DNA from: Roseivirga sp. 4D4
GTDB lineage: Bacteria > Bacteroidota > Bacteroidia > Cytophagales > Cyclobacteriaceae
DNA length: 64,000 bases
Reading direction: 5' to 3'
Assembly: GCF_001747095.1 (NCBI RefSeq)
Contig: NZ_MDGP01000001.1
Span: 4,446,001-4,510,000, forward strand
Shown: positions 34,469-43,141 of the stretch, piece after piece
Layout: every line of letters starts with the position of its first letter
Position numbering within the stretch: the first letter of the stretch is position 1
Position numbers and translations under genes: made by a program
Notes under the pieces: model-generated
Seen by the model: the letters and a program-made list of their open reading frames with translations, nothing else
What the model was told of the DNA's origin: nothing
Databases searched by the model: none

Positions 34469-36295
34469 TTACTTGGTGGCATTCTCAAACGCTGCTTTTC
34501 CTCCTACTACAGGAATTGAAATGGAAGTTCCATTAAGGTCGACCATTAGCTTTGTACCTGGTTCTGGGTGTAGAGTAAACTCACTATCACTCGAGAAGAT
34601 CATAATGCCAATTTGTTGGCCAGCAGGAATGATCTGATCATCCGGCTGTAAGTCGAACTTCAGTGCAACAAACTTACCGGGGGTAAGTGGATTGCTCTTT
34701 CGAAGTGATTTACTGTTCTGAGGATCTGCCCAGCCTCTAGTGATGATATTGTCTGTGATTTTTGTGCCGTCACCTTCGTTCCAAGGTAAAGAGACCATCC
34801 ATACCGATAAGTTCACTGCTGGCTTGTCACTGGCAACTTTAATGGTGATAGTAGATAAGCCGGAGAGGTGAAGATCCTCTTTCAAAATAGGTGTAACAAA
34901 CAGCAGACGGTTGTCTGACGTAGTGGCCTGAGCTAATACGGCTCCAGACTTGGTATAATCGTCAGTGACTGTTTCGGTCATCTTTCCTTTGGGCTTGGAG
35001 GTGGTCAAATTGCCGACAGCTGGGGCATTACCCTCCAGATAGAGTTTTACGGGTTTGGCCTCGGGATTAGGATAATCGGCATAGGCAGTTGGTTCTGTTC
35101 TGGTATCATTCTCTCTGACGATCCATGCCTTCGGATCATTTTCGACACCATTTTCAATGCCATGTAGGTATCGCGTAAACCAACGGTTCATCATTTTCAT
35201 TGGAGGTGGACCTCCATGACCATTTTGGTGGTAGTAAATCTGTGTCGGGATGCCCATTTTCTTTGCCGCTTGAGCAATGCGGTTGCTGTGCTCAGGCATT
35301 ACATTCCAATCGTTAAAACCATGAGACATTAGCAAAGCGGCCTTCATGGGCTTCATGTCATTGAGATAATCTCGTCCTGCCCAAAAGTCATTATAGTCGC
35401 CTGTAATGCGATCCATATTGTTGGCCATTTCGGTATCTCTGACAGTCTTATTGTTATAAGGCCTTTTGTCTTCTGCACCGGAATGAATGAAGTCGTACAG
35501 TACGTCAATGTCTTCTCCCAAATAGCCACCAGGGCTTCTTACCAATCCATTCGAGCGGTAATAGTGGTAATAAGAGGTGTTTGGGGCAATTGGGATGATC
35601 GCCTTTAGCGCATCCACACCTGTAGTGGCAGCGGCTAGGGGTATGGTTCCGTTATAAGAAGTACCTGTCATTCCTACATTACCGGTCGACCAAAAAGCTT
35701 CGACTTTTTCATCACCATCAGGAGTAGTATAGCCGTTGTCTTTTCCAGCTAGCCATTCAATCACCGCCTTAGGTGCCAATGATTCATTGTCGCCTCCTAC
35801 AGTCGGTGCACCTTGTGACAAACCTGTTCCAGGAGAAGAAGAATGTACAACGATATATCCCCTAGGTACCCACCTACTGATTTGTGAATTAGAGATGATG
35901 GGTCTTTGACCTCTTCTTTGAACCTCTACATGGTTTCTCGGAGGAGGAGTAGCACCAATTTCATGTTTAACATTCCAAAACAAGCCAGGTGCGTTACCGG
36001 CAGTTCCTGCATAGTAAGGGCTTGACTCATAAACAACAGGCAGCTTTAATCCTTCGGTTTCTGTCTGCATGGGCCTTGTCACAGCCACGTGTACACGATC
36101 TATTTTACCATCACCATCCGTGTCGAATTCTGTTTCTACCCAGAGGTCATGACGAATCCAATCAGCCGAATTGCTGAAGGCTTCTACAATCTGCGCTTCA
36201 CCATCTTTAAAGACAGGCACAGCAGTTGACTGGGCTATGGCAGTTAATGAAACACAGAACAAAATGATTAAAGAGAGAAAAGCCGGACGCTTCAT
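34469..36295 (-). CDS. S15 family Xaa-Pro dipeptidyl-peptidase, exported
   Basis: The 608-residue protein has a signal peptide (FLSLIILFCVSLTAIAQS) and the S15/CocE layout. An alpha/beta-hydrolase core carries the nucleophile in GMTGTSYNG, the Asp/His region is in ALLMSHGFNDWNV and YYHQNGHGGPP, and a C-terminal jelly-roll domain follows (LSGLSTITIKVASDKPAVNLSVWM). It should remove N-terminal Xaa-Pro dipeptides, or act as an esterase, in the periplasm or outside the cell. It appears monocistronic and convergent with the Rossmann gene across element B. Confidence 0.9.
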   Translation of the reverse strand: MKRPAFLSLIILFCVSLTAIAQSTAVPVFKDGEAQIVEAFSNSADWIRHDLWVETEFDTDGDGKIDRVHVAVTRPMQTETEGLKLPVVYESSPYYAGTAGNAPGLFWNVKHEIGATPPPRNHVEVQRRGQRPIISNSQISRWVPRGYIVVHSSSPGTGLSQGAPTVGGDNESLAPKAVIEWLAGKDNGYTTPDGDEKVEAFWSTGNVGMTGTSYNGTIPLAAATTGVDALKAIIPIAPNTSYYHYYRSNGLVRSPGGYLGEDIDVLYDFIHSGAEDKRPYNNKTVRDTEMANNMDRITGDYNDFWAGRDYLNDMKPMKAALLMSHGFNDWNVMPEHSNRIAQAAKKMGIPTQIYYHQNGHGGPPPMKMMNRWFTRYLHGIENGVENDPKAWIVRENDTRTEPTAYADYPNPEAKPVKLYLEGNAPAVGNLTTSKPKGKMTETVTDDYTKSGAVLAQATTSDNRLLFVTPILKEDLHLSGLSTITIKVASDKPAVNLSVWMVSLPWNEGDGTKITDNIITRGWADPQNSKSLRKSNPLTPGKFVALKFDLQPDDQIIPAGQQIGIMIFSSDSEFTLHPEPGTKLMVDLNGTSISIPVVGGKAAFENATK

Positions 36296-36354
36296 AAGGT
36301 CTAATTAAGGTTGATACTTAAAGCGCCTAATTTAAGAAAGAATAGTCTTTCAAT

Positions 36355-37533
36355 TCACTTCATCACACTTAACCTCATCACTCTATTTAAGATAAAGGCT
36401 ACTATTAATGTATACGCTAGTATGATCAGGACTATACTTGATTCGGCAAATTCAGGATACCAGCTTTGCCAAACCTCCCATTCAAAGGCAGGGTTTGGAA
36501 TGCTTTTGTAAAGCATCGTTAATGGCAACGATAATATGCCTAGGGTTAGAAGGTGCTTGGTGTTGAGTTCTCTTAGTTCATAGATGATCCAGGTGGCAAT
36601 AAATGGAAATCCCAAATAGATAATGCGTGTCATGTCACCTCCGGCTAAAATGCCAAATGCCAAATAGGTCAGGCTGAAAATGAGCAGGAGGTTTCGCCTA
36701 TTATCGTATCGATGGCTTTTAGCATATTGGCCAAAAGTTAGAAAGAGAGCCGGGCCAAAGGCCATGGCCATAGCCGCCAACCATCGAACAATTTCGAAAG
36801 GATTTAAAATGGCTTCCTTGGCATGGAAACCTATTGTAATGAAAGCGCCTTTTCCGGATTCAATAGGAAGAAAGTTTCCGGTGATAAGAGATTGTGTTAC
36901 CACAGCCAATACTAAAGATGCGGCAATCAGCGGGAGGTCGTAATAACCTTCTTGCGACTTTCTATCGTGATACCATGCATAAAGCAACAATACGATCATC
37001 AGGGCAATGAAGGATTCCTTTTGGGCTGTGGCGAGCGGTGCCAGCCAAAGAAGGTGAACGAACTTTCGCTTCAGAATGAGCCAAACGAAAAGAGCTTGAA
37101 AGCAATACAGCGGTACGTCCACGGTGATTGGGTCAAATGCATTAAGTCTAATCAGACCTGTCCAATGAAAAAGCAGCCAGATGAAGCCTGCAATAAACCA
37201 TTTGATCTCAAAGCCTAACTGTCTCCAAAGCATAAAGGTGATCCAAACCGCGAGAAGAGAAAAGATCAGATTAACGATTTGAAAATCGAACAAGATGTCT
37301 CCCGAGTTGATAAGAGCGGCTAAAGCCGGAACTAGAATGCGCTGATGGAATGGAAAAGCAACTTGATATTCGGATTGCGTACCAGTGAAGTATTCGTAGA
37401 TATTTCTGTAGTCATTGCCGTCAAATTCTGAGGCCAAATCATAGCTGATCGGTTCTTGCAATTGCTGGTATCCGAAGAAGCAGGCGATAGTAATTCCTAA
37501 AAAAATATACAGCCAATAGAGCCGAATGCGCAT
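36355..37533 (-). CDS. polytopic membrane protein, unknown function
   Basis: From this start the protein has about 392 residues with some ten hydrophobic helices. It has a soluble loop after the first helix (YDLASEFDGNDYRNIYEYFTG). The overall look, including an FPFHQRILVP segment, resembles integral membrane glycosyltransferase-like or DUF proteins, but I cannot assign one. The frame is open 20 codons further upstream, yet that part lies inside palindromic element C, so ATG 37533 (MRIRLYW) is favoured. It sits 59 bp upstream of the S15 peptidase gene on the same strand. Confidence 0.65.
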   Translation of the reverse strand: MRIRLYWLYIFLGITIACFFGYQQLQEPISYDLASEFDGNDYRNIYEYFTGTQSEYQVAFPFHQRILVPALAALINSGDILFDFQIVNLIFSLLAVWITFMLWRQLGFEIKWFIAGFIWLLFHWTGLIRLNAFDPITVDVPLYCFQALFVWLILKRKFVHLLWLAPLATAQKESFIALMIVLLLYAWYHDRKSQEGYYDLPLIAASLVLAVVTQSLITGNFLPIESGKGAFITIGFHAKEAILNPFEIVRWLAAMAMAFGPALFLTFGQYAKSHRYDNRRNLLLIFSLTYLAFGILAGGDMTRIIYLGFPFIATWIIYELRELNTKHLLTLGILSLPLTMLYKSIPNPAFEWEVWQSWYPEFAESSIVLIILAYTLIVAFILNRVMRLSVMK

Positions 37534-37550
37534 GAAGTGAAAATATGCAA

Positions 37551-37714
37551 TTAATACCAAATGGAACATACTATGATGCTGCCTTTCTGCCAATTTCTCC
37601 CTGAAAGGCGTTGAGAATACTCGATGTAGCGATGCTATATCTGCGTTTCTCGCCTTTTTCAGAAAGAAATGGCCAACGAAATTCTCACATCATTCTACAT
37701 TCGATATGGTATAA
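37551..37714. repeat. MITE-like element C (164 bp) with TTATACCA-type inverted ends
   Basis: Reading inwards, the left end TTAATACCAAATGGAACATA and the right end GTTATACCATATCGAATGTA align over about 50 bases. Shared blocks are ATACCA, ATGATG, TTC, CC and ATTTC. The inner arms TTTCTCCCTGAAAGGCG and, reversed, TTTCTTTCTGAAAAAGGCG continue the pairing. It is non-coding and lies between the polytopic membrane gene and dtd. Identity of the ends is moderate, about two thirds to three quarters by eye. Confidence 0.5.
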
Positions 37715-37752
37715 CTTGAATCCTAAATTATTTATCGGGTTTTTTGCATCCC

Positions 37753-38205
37753 ATGATCGCAGTGATACAGCGTGTTAAAGAGTCTTCGGTAAGCATTAAT
37801 AATATAGTTAAGGCCAGTATTGGGGTGGGCACAATGGTCCTTCTGGGTATCGAAGCATCAGACGACCAAACTGATGTGGAATGGCTTAGTAGGAAGATTG
37901 TAAATATGCGTATTTTTCCTGATGATGAGGGCGTAATGAACAAGAGCTTATTGGATATTAATGGAGAAGCTTTGGTCATTAGTCAGTTTACACTCCATGC
38001 GAGTACAAAAAAGGGAAATAGGCCTTCTTATATAAAAGCAGCAAAACCGGAGATTTCCGTTCCGCTTTATGAGGCATTTATAAAACAATTGGCTTCAGAT
38101 TTGAGCAAGCCTGTTGGTTCGGGAGAGTTCGGTGCTGATATGCAAGTTTCATTGGTAAATGATGGTCCAGTTACCATCATTATTGATACTAAAGACAAGA
38201 AATGA
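37753..38205 (+). CDS. dtd: D-aminoacyl-tRNA deacylase
   Basis: The 150-residue enzyme hydrolyses D-amino acids from mischarged tRNA, and glycine from tRNA-Ala. Signatures are MIAVIQRVKESSVSI at the start, the catalytic LVISQFTLHAST (SQFTL, with Thr) and the cross-subunit NDGPVTIIIDT (GP motif). The ATG at 37753 is preferred over the TTG three codons upstream. It overlaps the following MazG-like gene by 4 bp (ATGA), so the two housekeeping enzymes are coupled. Confidence 0.95.
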   Translation: MIAVIQRVKESSVSINNIVKASIGVGTMVLLGIEASDDQTDVEWLSRKIVNMRIFPDDEGVMNKSLLDINGEALVISQFTLHASTKKGNRPSYIKAAKPEISVPLYEAFIKQLASDLSKPVGSGEFGADMQVSLVNDGPVTIIIDTKDKK

Positions 38206-38546
38206 TGACAACAGAAAATAAACCTTTGTCCTCTGTTCAGGAGGAAGTAGATACCTGGATCAAGGAGTTTGGTGTACGCTATTTTAACGAACTGACGAAT
38301 ATGGCTCAGCTCACCGAGGAGGTTGGAGAGGTAGCTAGAATCATTGCCAGAAGGTATGGAGAACAGTCGGAGAAAGACTCGGATAAGTCTAAAGACCTCG
38401 GTGAAGAATTAGCGGATGTACTTTTTGTGGTAGTTTGCCTGGCCAATCAAACCGGGGTAGACCTACAATCGGCCTGGAGGGCTAGAATGGATAAAAAAAC
38501 ATCCAGAGATAAGGATAGGCATAAGAATAATGAGAAACTACAATAA
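38202..38546 (+). CDS. MazG-like nucleotide pyrophosphohydrolase
   Basis: The 114-residue protein has the all-alpha NTP-pyrophosphatase pattern: FNELTNMAQLTEEVGEVARIIARRYGE with EExxE, and KDLGEELADVLFVVVCLANQTG with ExxD. These enzymes split non-canonical or excess nucleoside triphosphates to monophosphates. It starts inside the dtd stop codon. A second ATG directly follows the first. The DUF6263 gene follows after 9 bp. Confidence 0.9.
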   Translation: MMTTENKPLSSVQEEVDTWIKEFGVRYFNELTNMAQLTEEVGEVARIIARRYGEQSEKDSDKSKDLGEELADVLFVVVCLANQTGVDLQSAWRARMDKKTSRDKDRHKNNEKLQ

Positions 38547-38555
38547 CTGAACGAT

Positions 38556-39413
38556 ATGAAATTTAAAAAGGAGATTTTGGCCTTATTAGGCCTATTTGTG
38601 GCGCTGAATCTTTCGGCACAGAAGCCAACTGAATATAAGCTCAATAAGGGCGATCAATTCAGAGTGTCAGTCGTTGTGAAACAAGATATTGAACAAAACA
38701 TGTTTGGTCAGAATATGACCACTACACAAGAAATCACCACGATAGACCTGTATGAGGTAGTTGACACGAATAATGATGGGTTCTTATTCAAAACTACAGG
38801 CTTGTCAAGGACATTACTTTCCAAGACTCCACAGGGATCGATGAGTATGGATTCTGATTTAGACGGAGATGAGCATTTGGCCTTTAGAGCACTTAGCGGA
38901 AAGAGCTATTACATCTGGATGAATAAATATGGAAAAGTCTTGTCCATTGAAGGTTTGGATGAATTAGGGGAAGCAGTGAAGAAAGATCTTACTGGCACCG
39001 TACTAGAATCATCTGCTGATCAATTACTGACATCATTTGATGCTAAGACGCTCACAACTTCATTTGATGGCCAATTCTACATTTATAAAGAGCCTGGTAA
39101 ACAATGGGATCGTGAAGCCAATATGGTTGTCAATAACTTACCTATTAGTGTCACTTATGCATTTTCTTATTCTGGTGACGCTGAAATCACTTCAGAAGGA
39201 GATATGATCCTTAGTGGGGAATTCGAAACCATGGGGCAGCAGATGACTGCCGAAATGATCGGTACGCAAAAAAGTGTCTTCTCTTTAGATGCTCAGACAG
39301 GTATGAGTAAAAGTATTAAAACTATTCAGGAATTGGAAGGTGAACTAAGTATCCAGGGTACCTCGGTTCCTATGAGCTTGAAAACCGAAGTGACCGTAGA
39401 AATTACAAAATGA
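38556..39413 (+). CDS. DUF6263-type exported protein, first paralogue
   Basis: The 285-residue protein has a signal peptide (LALLGLFVALNLSAQ) and a beta-rich body beginning YKLNKGDQFRVSVVVKQDIEQ. It closely parallels its neighbour at 39429. Shared blocks include SLSPQGSMSMDSD-like, GKSYYIWMNKYGKVLSIEG and MSLKTEVTVEI. I associate the pattern with the Bacteroidota DUF6263 group, function unknown, presumably periplasmic. It lies 9 bp after the MazG-like gene. Confidence 0.75.
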   Translation: MKFKKEILALLGLFVALNLSAQKPTEYKLNKGDQFRVSVVVKQDIEQNMFGQNMTTTQEITTIDLYEVVDTNNDGFLFKTTGLSRTLLSKTPQGSMSMDSDLDGDEHLAFRALSGKSYYIWMNKYGKVLSIEGLDELGEAVKKDLTGTVLESSADQLLTSFDAKTLTTSFDGQFYIYKEPGKQWDREANMVVNNLPISVTYAFSYSGDAEITSEGDMILSGEFETMGQQMTAEMIGTQKSVFSLDAQTGMSKSIKTIQELEGELSIQGTSVPMSLKTEVTVEITK

Positions 39414-39428
39414 AATAATTAAGAAGGG

Positions 39429-40292
39429 ATGATGAGAAGCGCAAAATTCGTTTTGGTGCTCCTATGCTTTAATGCTATTGGAGTTCTCGCCCAAAAACCT
39501 AGGGGATACGACCTGAAGAAAGGGGATGTCTATATCATGACGGCCACAGTAAAACAGGATATTCAACAGCAAGTTCAAGGACAGTCTCTGTCTACTGATC
39601 AAAATTTGATCAACACTGATAAGTTAGAAGTGATGGCTGTGGATGGTGATGTATATACCATTAAAGTTACTGGAGTGAGGAGAGTCATCTCTTTAAAGTC
39701 TCCTATGGGGAACACGGAAATGGATTCTGATGACCAAGACCAGACCAGTCTGCCGTTAAGGATTATGAATGGCAAATCCTATACAGTAGAGATGAATCGT
39801 CTGGGTAAAATACTCAGTATTTCGGGCACCTCCGACATGAGGGATGCAATTAGGAATGAGTTTAATAATGTAGGGATGGGTGCTGTGGCAGACCAAATGT
39901 TGACCAACTATAATGACGATCTATTAAAGAACTCAATGGAGTCATTGATGGCAATTTATGATCAGGACAATGGTGCTGATTGGACGATAAAAACTGCTTC
40001 CGTGGTTAATAATATTCCTGTCGAGATGGAAAATACTTTTAGTTGGAGTGATGATGATACATTACTTGCGCTTGCCAAAATTAATGTCAACGGTACAATG
40101 AGTGTCATGGGTACTGAAGTGAATACCGAAATGAATGGTAATCAAGAGACAACGATTGATTTAGATGTCAAAACCGGTATGCCTAAAAAAGTCAAAGCCA
40201 TTCAAACAGTCGAGGGTAAACTATATGCCCCAGGCATAACAATCCCGATGACCATCATTTCAGAAACCAATACCACATTCGAAAAGAAGTAA
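39429..40292 (+). CDS. DUF6263-type exported protein, second paralogue
   Basis: The 287-residue protein is the tandem paralogue of the preceding gene, with signal peptide (LVLLCFNAIGVLAQ), YDLKKGDVYIMTATVKQDIQQ, GKSYTVEMNRLGKILSISG and a matching C-terminus. The two diverge at many positions, so the duplication is not recent. It is 15 bp downstream of the first copy and ends before a good terminator at 40317. Function unknown. Confidence 0.75.
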   Translation: MMRSAKFVLVLLCFNAIGVLAQKPRGYDLKKGDVYIMTATVKQDIQQQVQGQSLSTDQNLINTDKLEVMAVDGDVYTIKVTGVRRVISLKSPMGNTEMDSDDQDQTSLPLRIMNGKSYTVEMNRLGKILSISGTSDMRDAIRNEFNNVGMGAVADQMLTNYNDDLLKNSMESLMAIYDQDNGADWTIKTASVVNNIPVEMENTFSWSDDDTLLALAKINVNGTMSVMGTEVNTEMNGNQETTIDLDVKTGMPKKVKAIQTVEGKLYAPGITIPMTIISETNTTFEKK

Positions 40293-40316
40293 GAGGCTCA
40301 ATAGATTTTGGAAAAG

Positions 40317-40351
40317 AAAGCTTGTCTCATGAACTGAGATAGGCTTTTTTT
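40317..40351 (+). terminator. terminator after the DUF6263 pair
   Basis: AAGC and TCTCA pair with TGAGA and GCTT around a TGAAC loop, with a 3x3 internal loop. Seven or more T residues follow. It closes the dtd-MazG-DUF6263 unit. Confidence 0.8.
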
Positions 40352-40403
40352 CGTTTTTGTGTTGGATTACTCATTAAACACAAACTAAATCTAACGGACC
40401 AAT

Positions 40404-41174
40404 ATGATTATTCTTCAGATACTGGGGGGTATAATAGTTGTCTTTCTCCTCTTAAACATCATTCTATACTTCATAGAGCCAAGTCTAATTGCCATTAGCT
40501 TTTCGCTGATACTCAGACTCTTCAATAAGAACCCGCCCATTGTTGATTTAGAAGAACACTTCAGATCACACCAATTGCTAAAGGACAACTGGGAAATCAT
40601 TCGGGACGAGTTGATCGAGGTGCTTCGAGTTGAAAAAGATATACCGAAGTTTCATGAAGTCGATAAAATTCAGAGGTTCATCAACGATGGAGATAAATCG
40701 TCATGGAGGGTATTTATGTTCATGGCTTACGGGAACTGGCAAGAAGAGAACTGCGGTCGCGCTCCAAAAACCACGGAACTCTTGAAACAAATACCCGGTA
40801 TTACTACAGCAATGTTCTCTATTCTAGGGCCTCAAAAGCATATTCCTCCACATAATGGATTCTACAAAGGTGTGTATCGTTATCACCTAGGGTTGGTTAT
40901 CCCCAAAGAAGGGGAGTGTTATATTATAAATGGTGGAGAACGGTACGACTGGAAAGAAGGAGAAGATATTCTCTTTGACGACACATATAAACATGCCGTG
41001 TGGAATAAAACAGAGGAAACCCGAGTAGTACTCTTCTGTGATATTTTCAGAACTGATATGCCGAAAATCTTTCAGCCCATTAATAGATGGGTATATGGCC
41101 TGAGAGAGAAAAGCAAACGCCTGAAGAATGTGATCAAGAATGCCGAGGTCCAAGTAGACCTAAATGTTGACTAG
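40404..41174 (+). CDS. membrane-anchored aspartyl/asparaginyl beta-hydroxylase (LpxO-like)
   Basis: The 256-residue protein has an N-terminal membrane helix (ILGGIIVVFLLLNIILYF) and a 2-oxoglutarate/iron oxygenase domain. The domain carries HIPPHNGFYKGVYRYHLGLVIP (first His and substrate-binding Arg/His) and FDDTYKHAVWNKTEETRVVL (distal His). LpxO relatives with this layout hydroxylate lipid A acyl chains; others hydroxylate proteins. The sequence does not decide between them. It ends in a 4-bp overlap with the convergent comB gene. Confidence 0.88.
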   Translation: MIILQILGGIIVVFLLLNIILYFIEPSLIAISFSLILRLFNKNPPIVDLEEHFRSHQLLKDNWEIIRDELIEVLRVEKDIPKFHEVDKIQRFINDGDKSSWRVFMFMAYGNWQEENCGRAPKTTELLKQIPGITTAMFSILGPQKHIPPHNGFYKGVYRYHLGLVIPKEGECYIINGGERYDWKEGEDILFDDTYKHAVWNKTEETRVVLFCDIFRTDMPKIFQPINRWVYGLREKSKRLKNVIKNAEVQVDLNVD

Positions 41175-41875
41175 CTCGAGACTGTCAGCACCTCATTTTT
41201 CAGTCTTGGTAATACGCTAAATTCATCCGTCCTGGAGCAGTATTCAATATCCTTCATGATACCAAACTTTGAGAGTCTGGCAGCGTGATTACTTCTGCTG
41301 ATGTAGTAGAACAAATCCTTTTGCATTGACTCATATAAATAGAAAGCCGCTGTCACTCCATCCGAATCGAAATCAGCTGTTTTCTTTAGTCCATCGCAAA
41401 CTGCCCCTGCGAAAAGGCTGTCTTCCAGATTATACTTACCCTTCCAACCCGCACAAAACAAGAGAATATCCCTTTCTTGGGATTTTAGGTAATCGACAAC
41501 TGCAGACAGGTTTAGAAAAGCACCAATGATTACTTCAGGCGCCTCTTTGGAGAGGTCAATGGCTCTAGTGCCATTGGTAGTTGTTGCAGCGATGTCTTTT
41601 CCTTTCAGTGAGGTTTGCATATAGTCGAAAGGAGAGTTCCCAATGTCGAACTGCTCCAACTTTTTACCCCCTCTTTCACCAGCCATTATATAGCCTTGTT
41701 GACCGAGTGCTTCGCATTCTTCAACAGTGGCTACGGGCTTAATGCTCTTGACACCTGAACCAAGTCCAGCCACCATACATGAAGTAGCCCTCAAAACATC
41801 GATAACCACAACGCATTTGTCTGAAACATCAAATTGATGAATCAACTCAGGAGTATAACAAATATCTATTTTCAT
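41171..41875 (-). CDS. comB: 2-phosphosulfolactate phosphatase
   Basis: The 234-residue protein matches ComB: CVVVIDVLRATSCMVAGL near residue 21, IMAGERGGKKLEQFDIGNSP, TTTNGTRAI and FCAGWKGKYNLEDSLFAGAV. The enzyme removes phosphate from 2-phospho-3-sulfolactate to give sulfolactate, a step in coenzyme M synthesis and in bacterial sulfolactate formation. In this phylum sulfolactate or cysteate could feed sulfonolipids. That link is inference, and ComA is not in the window. It begins within the gcvT stop region (TAATG), so both are on one message. Confidence 0.9.
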   Translation of the reverse strand: MKIDICYTPELIHQFDVSDKCVVVIDVLRATSCMVAGLGSGVKSIKPVATVEECEALGQQGYIMAGERGGKKLEQFDIGNSPFDYMQTSLKGKDIAATTTNGTRAIDLSKEAPEVIIGAFLNLSAVVDYLKSQERDILLFCAGWKGKYNLEDSLFAGAVCDGLKKTADFDSDGVTAAFYLYESMQKDLFYYISRSNHAARLSKFGIMKDIEYCSRTDEFSVLPRLKNEVLTVSS

Positions 41876-42960
41876 TATTTGTAGAAAGGCAATTTTACGA
41901 TCTCGGCTTTAAGTCTCCGCTTACGCACTGCCACCAAGATTTCCGTACCGATTTTGCTGCTTTCCTTGGTCACATAGCCTAGTCCAATGCCATAACCCAA
42001 GGAAGGAGACATTGTGCCTGATGTGACTTCTCCAATCTTATTTTCTTCATTATCAAGAAGCTCATAATGACTTCTCGGAATGCCTTTGTCAATCATTTTG
42101 AAGGCAACCAGTTTGTTGGATATACCTTCTTCTTTTTGCTTTTGAAGTGCAGCTGAATTGGTGAATTCCTTAGTGAACTTCGTGACCCAACCAAGCCCGG
42201 CTTCAAGAGGAGATGTTTCATCGGTTATGTCGTTGCCATACAGGCAATAGCCCATTTCCATTCTTAACGTATCGCGAGCACCTAGACCTATAGGTTTGAT
42301 ATCAAATTCTTCACCAGCTTCGAAAATCTGTTTCCAGACAGATTCTGCATGATCATTATGTAGGTAGATTTCAAAGCCACCAGCACCTGTATATCCCGTT
42401 GCAGAAATTATCACATGCTCAACACCTGCAAATGGACCTACTACAAAGTTGTAGTATTTGATTTCGGATAAGTTGACGGAAGTCAGTTTTTGTAGCGCCT
42501 CGACTGCTTTCGGGCCTTGTACCGCAAACAGAGAATGAGAGTCTGATACATTCTTCATACCAACACCTTTGGTATTGTATTTAGACACCCAAGCCCAGTC
42601 TTTGTCGATATTCGAAGCATTGACTACGAGCATATATTTCTCAGCATTGAATCTGTAGACAAGAAGGTCATCTACCACTCCGCCAGTTTCGTTGGGGAAG
42701 TAAGAATACTGAGCCTGTCCGTCCACAAGTTTGGAGGCATCATTACTAGTAACGCGTTGGATTAAGTCAAGTGCATCTGGTCCGCTCAAAACAAACTCTC
42801 CCATGTGGGAAACGTCAAAAACACCAATACCATTTCTCACTGTGTTATGTTCTTCGATATCAGAAGAGTAACGTACGGGCATGTTATAGCCAGCAAAAGG
42901 GACCATTTTGCCTCCAAGTTGCTCATGAAGGTCGTTTAATGCTACTTTTTTTAATTCCAT
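41875..42960 (-). CDS. gcvT: aminomethyltransferase (glycine cleavage T protein)
   Basis: The 361-residue protein transfers the methylene group of glycine to tetrahydrofolate. Hallmarks are [70 protein letters not shown] and the C-terminal beta domain. Start at ATG 42960: the frame opens 17 codons earlier, but a promoter with TTG at 43011-43009 and TACTTTTG at 42990-42983 overlaps that part, so the longer form would not be transcribed. comB follows. The other glycine cleavage genes are not here, and no glycine riboswitch was recognised. Confidence 0.94.
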   Translation of the reverse strand: MELKKVALNDLHEQLGGKMVPFAGYNMPVRYSSDIEEHNTVRNGIGVFDVSHMGEFVLSGPDALDLIQRVTSNDASKLVDGQAQYSYFPNETGGVVDDLLVYRFNAEKYMLVVNASNIDKDWAWVSKYNTKGVGMKNVSDSHSLFAVQGPKAVEALQKLTSVNLSEIKYYNFVVGPFAGVEHVIISATGYTGAGGFEIYLHNDHAESVWKQIFEAGEEFDIKPIGLGARDTLRMEMGYCLYGNDITDETSPLEAGLGWVTKFTKEFTNSAALQKQKEEGISNKLVAFKMIDKGIPRSHYELLDNEENKIGEVTSGTMSPSLGYGIGLGYVTKESSKIGTEILVAVRKRRLKAEIVKLPFYK

Positions 42961-42982
42961 TTTTCCATAAGTTTTCTGTTGA

Positions 42983-43011
42983 CAAAAGTAACTATAGCCG
43001 CTTATATTCAA
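42983..43011 (-). promoter_or_regulatory. promoter of gcvT-comB
   Basis: TTG (43011-43009), 18 bp, TACTTTTG (42990-42983) on the minus strand. It fits the Bacteroidota -33/-7 pattern and fixes the gcvT start downstream at 42960. Confidence 0.65.
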
Positions 43012-43047
43012 GGCCTACAAGTGGAAAAGTTCGAGATTGAAAAAAAT

Positions 43048-43065
43048 CAACTAATTTGTTAGTTG
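43048..43065. promoter_or_regulatory. 18-bp inverted repeat in the gcvT / permease divergent spacer
   Basis: CAACTAA and TTAGTTG are exact inverted arms around TTTG. It lies 37 bp upstream of the gcvT -33 element and 76 bp before the permease ATG. An operator is possible; no regulator is nearby. Confidence 0.35.
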
Positions 43066-43141
43066 AATGTTCGAAAATTCATGCAACCTTTAAGGCTAAA
43101 CTTGTATCTACTATTTATATCTCAAACCAAAAGGTCAAATC

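Noticed and set aside
43012..43141. Glycine riboswitch upstream of gcvT
   Set aside because: The spacer shows a simple promoter and a short inverted repeat but no glycine aptamer pattern, and the leader after the promoter is too short.
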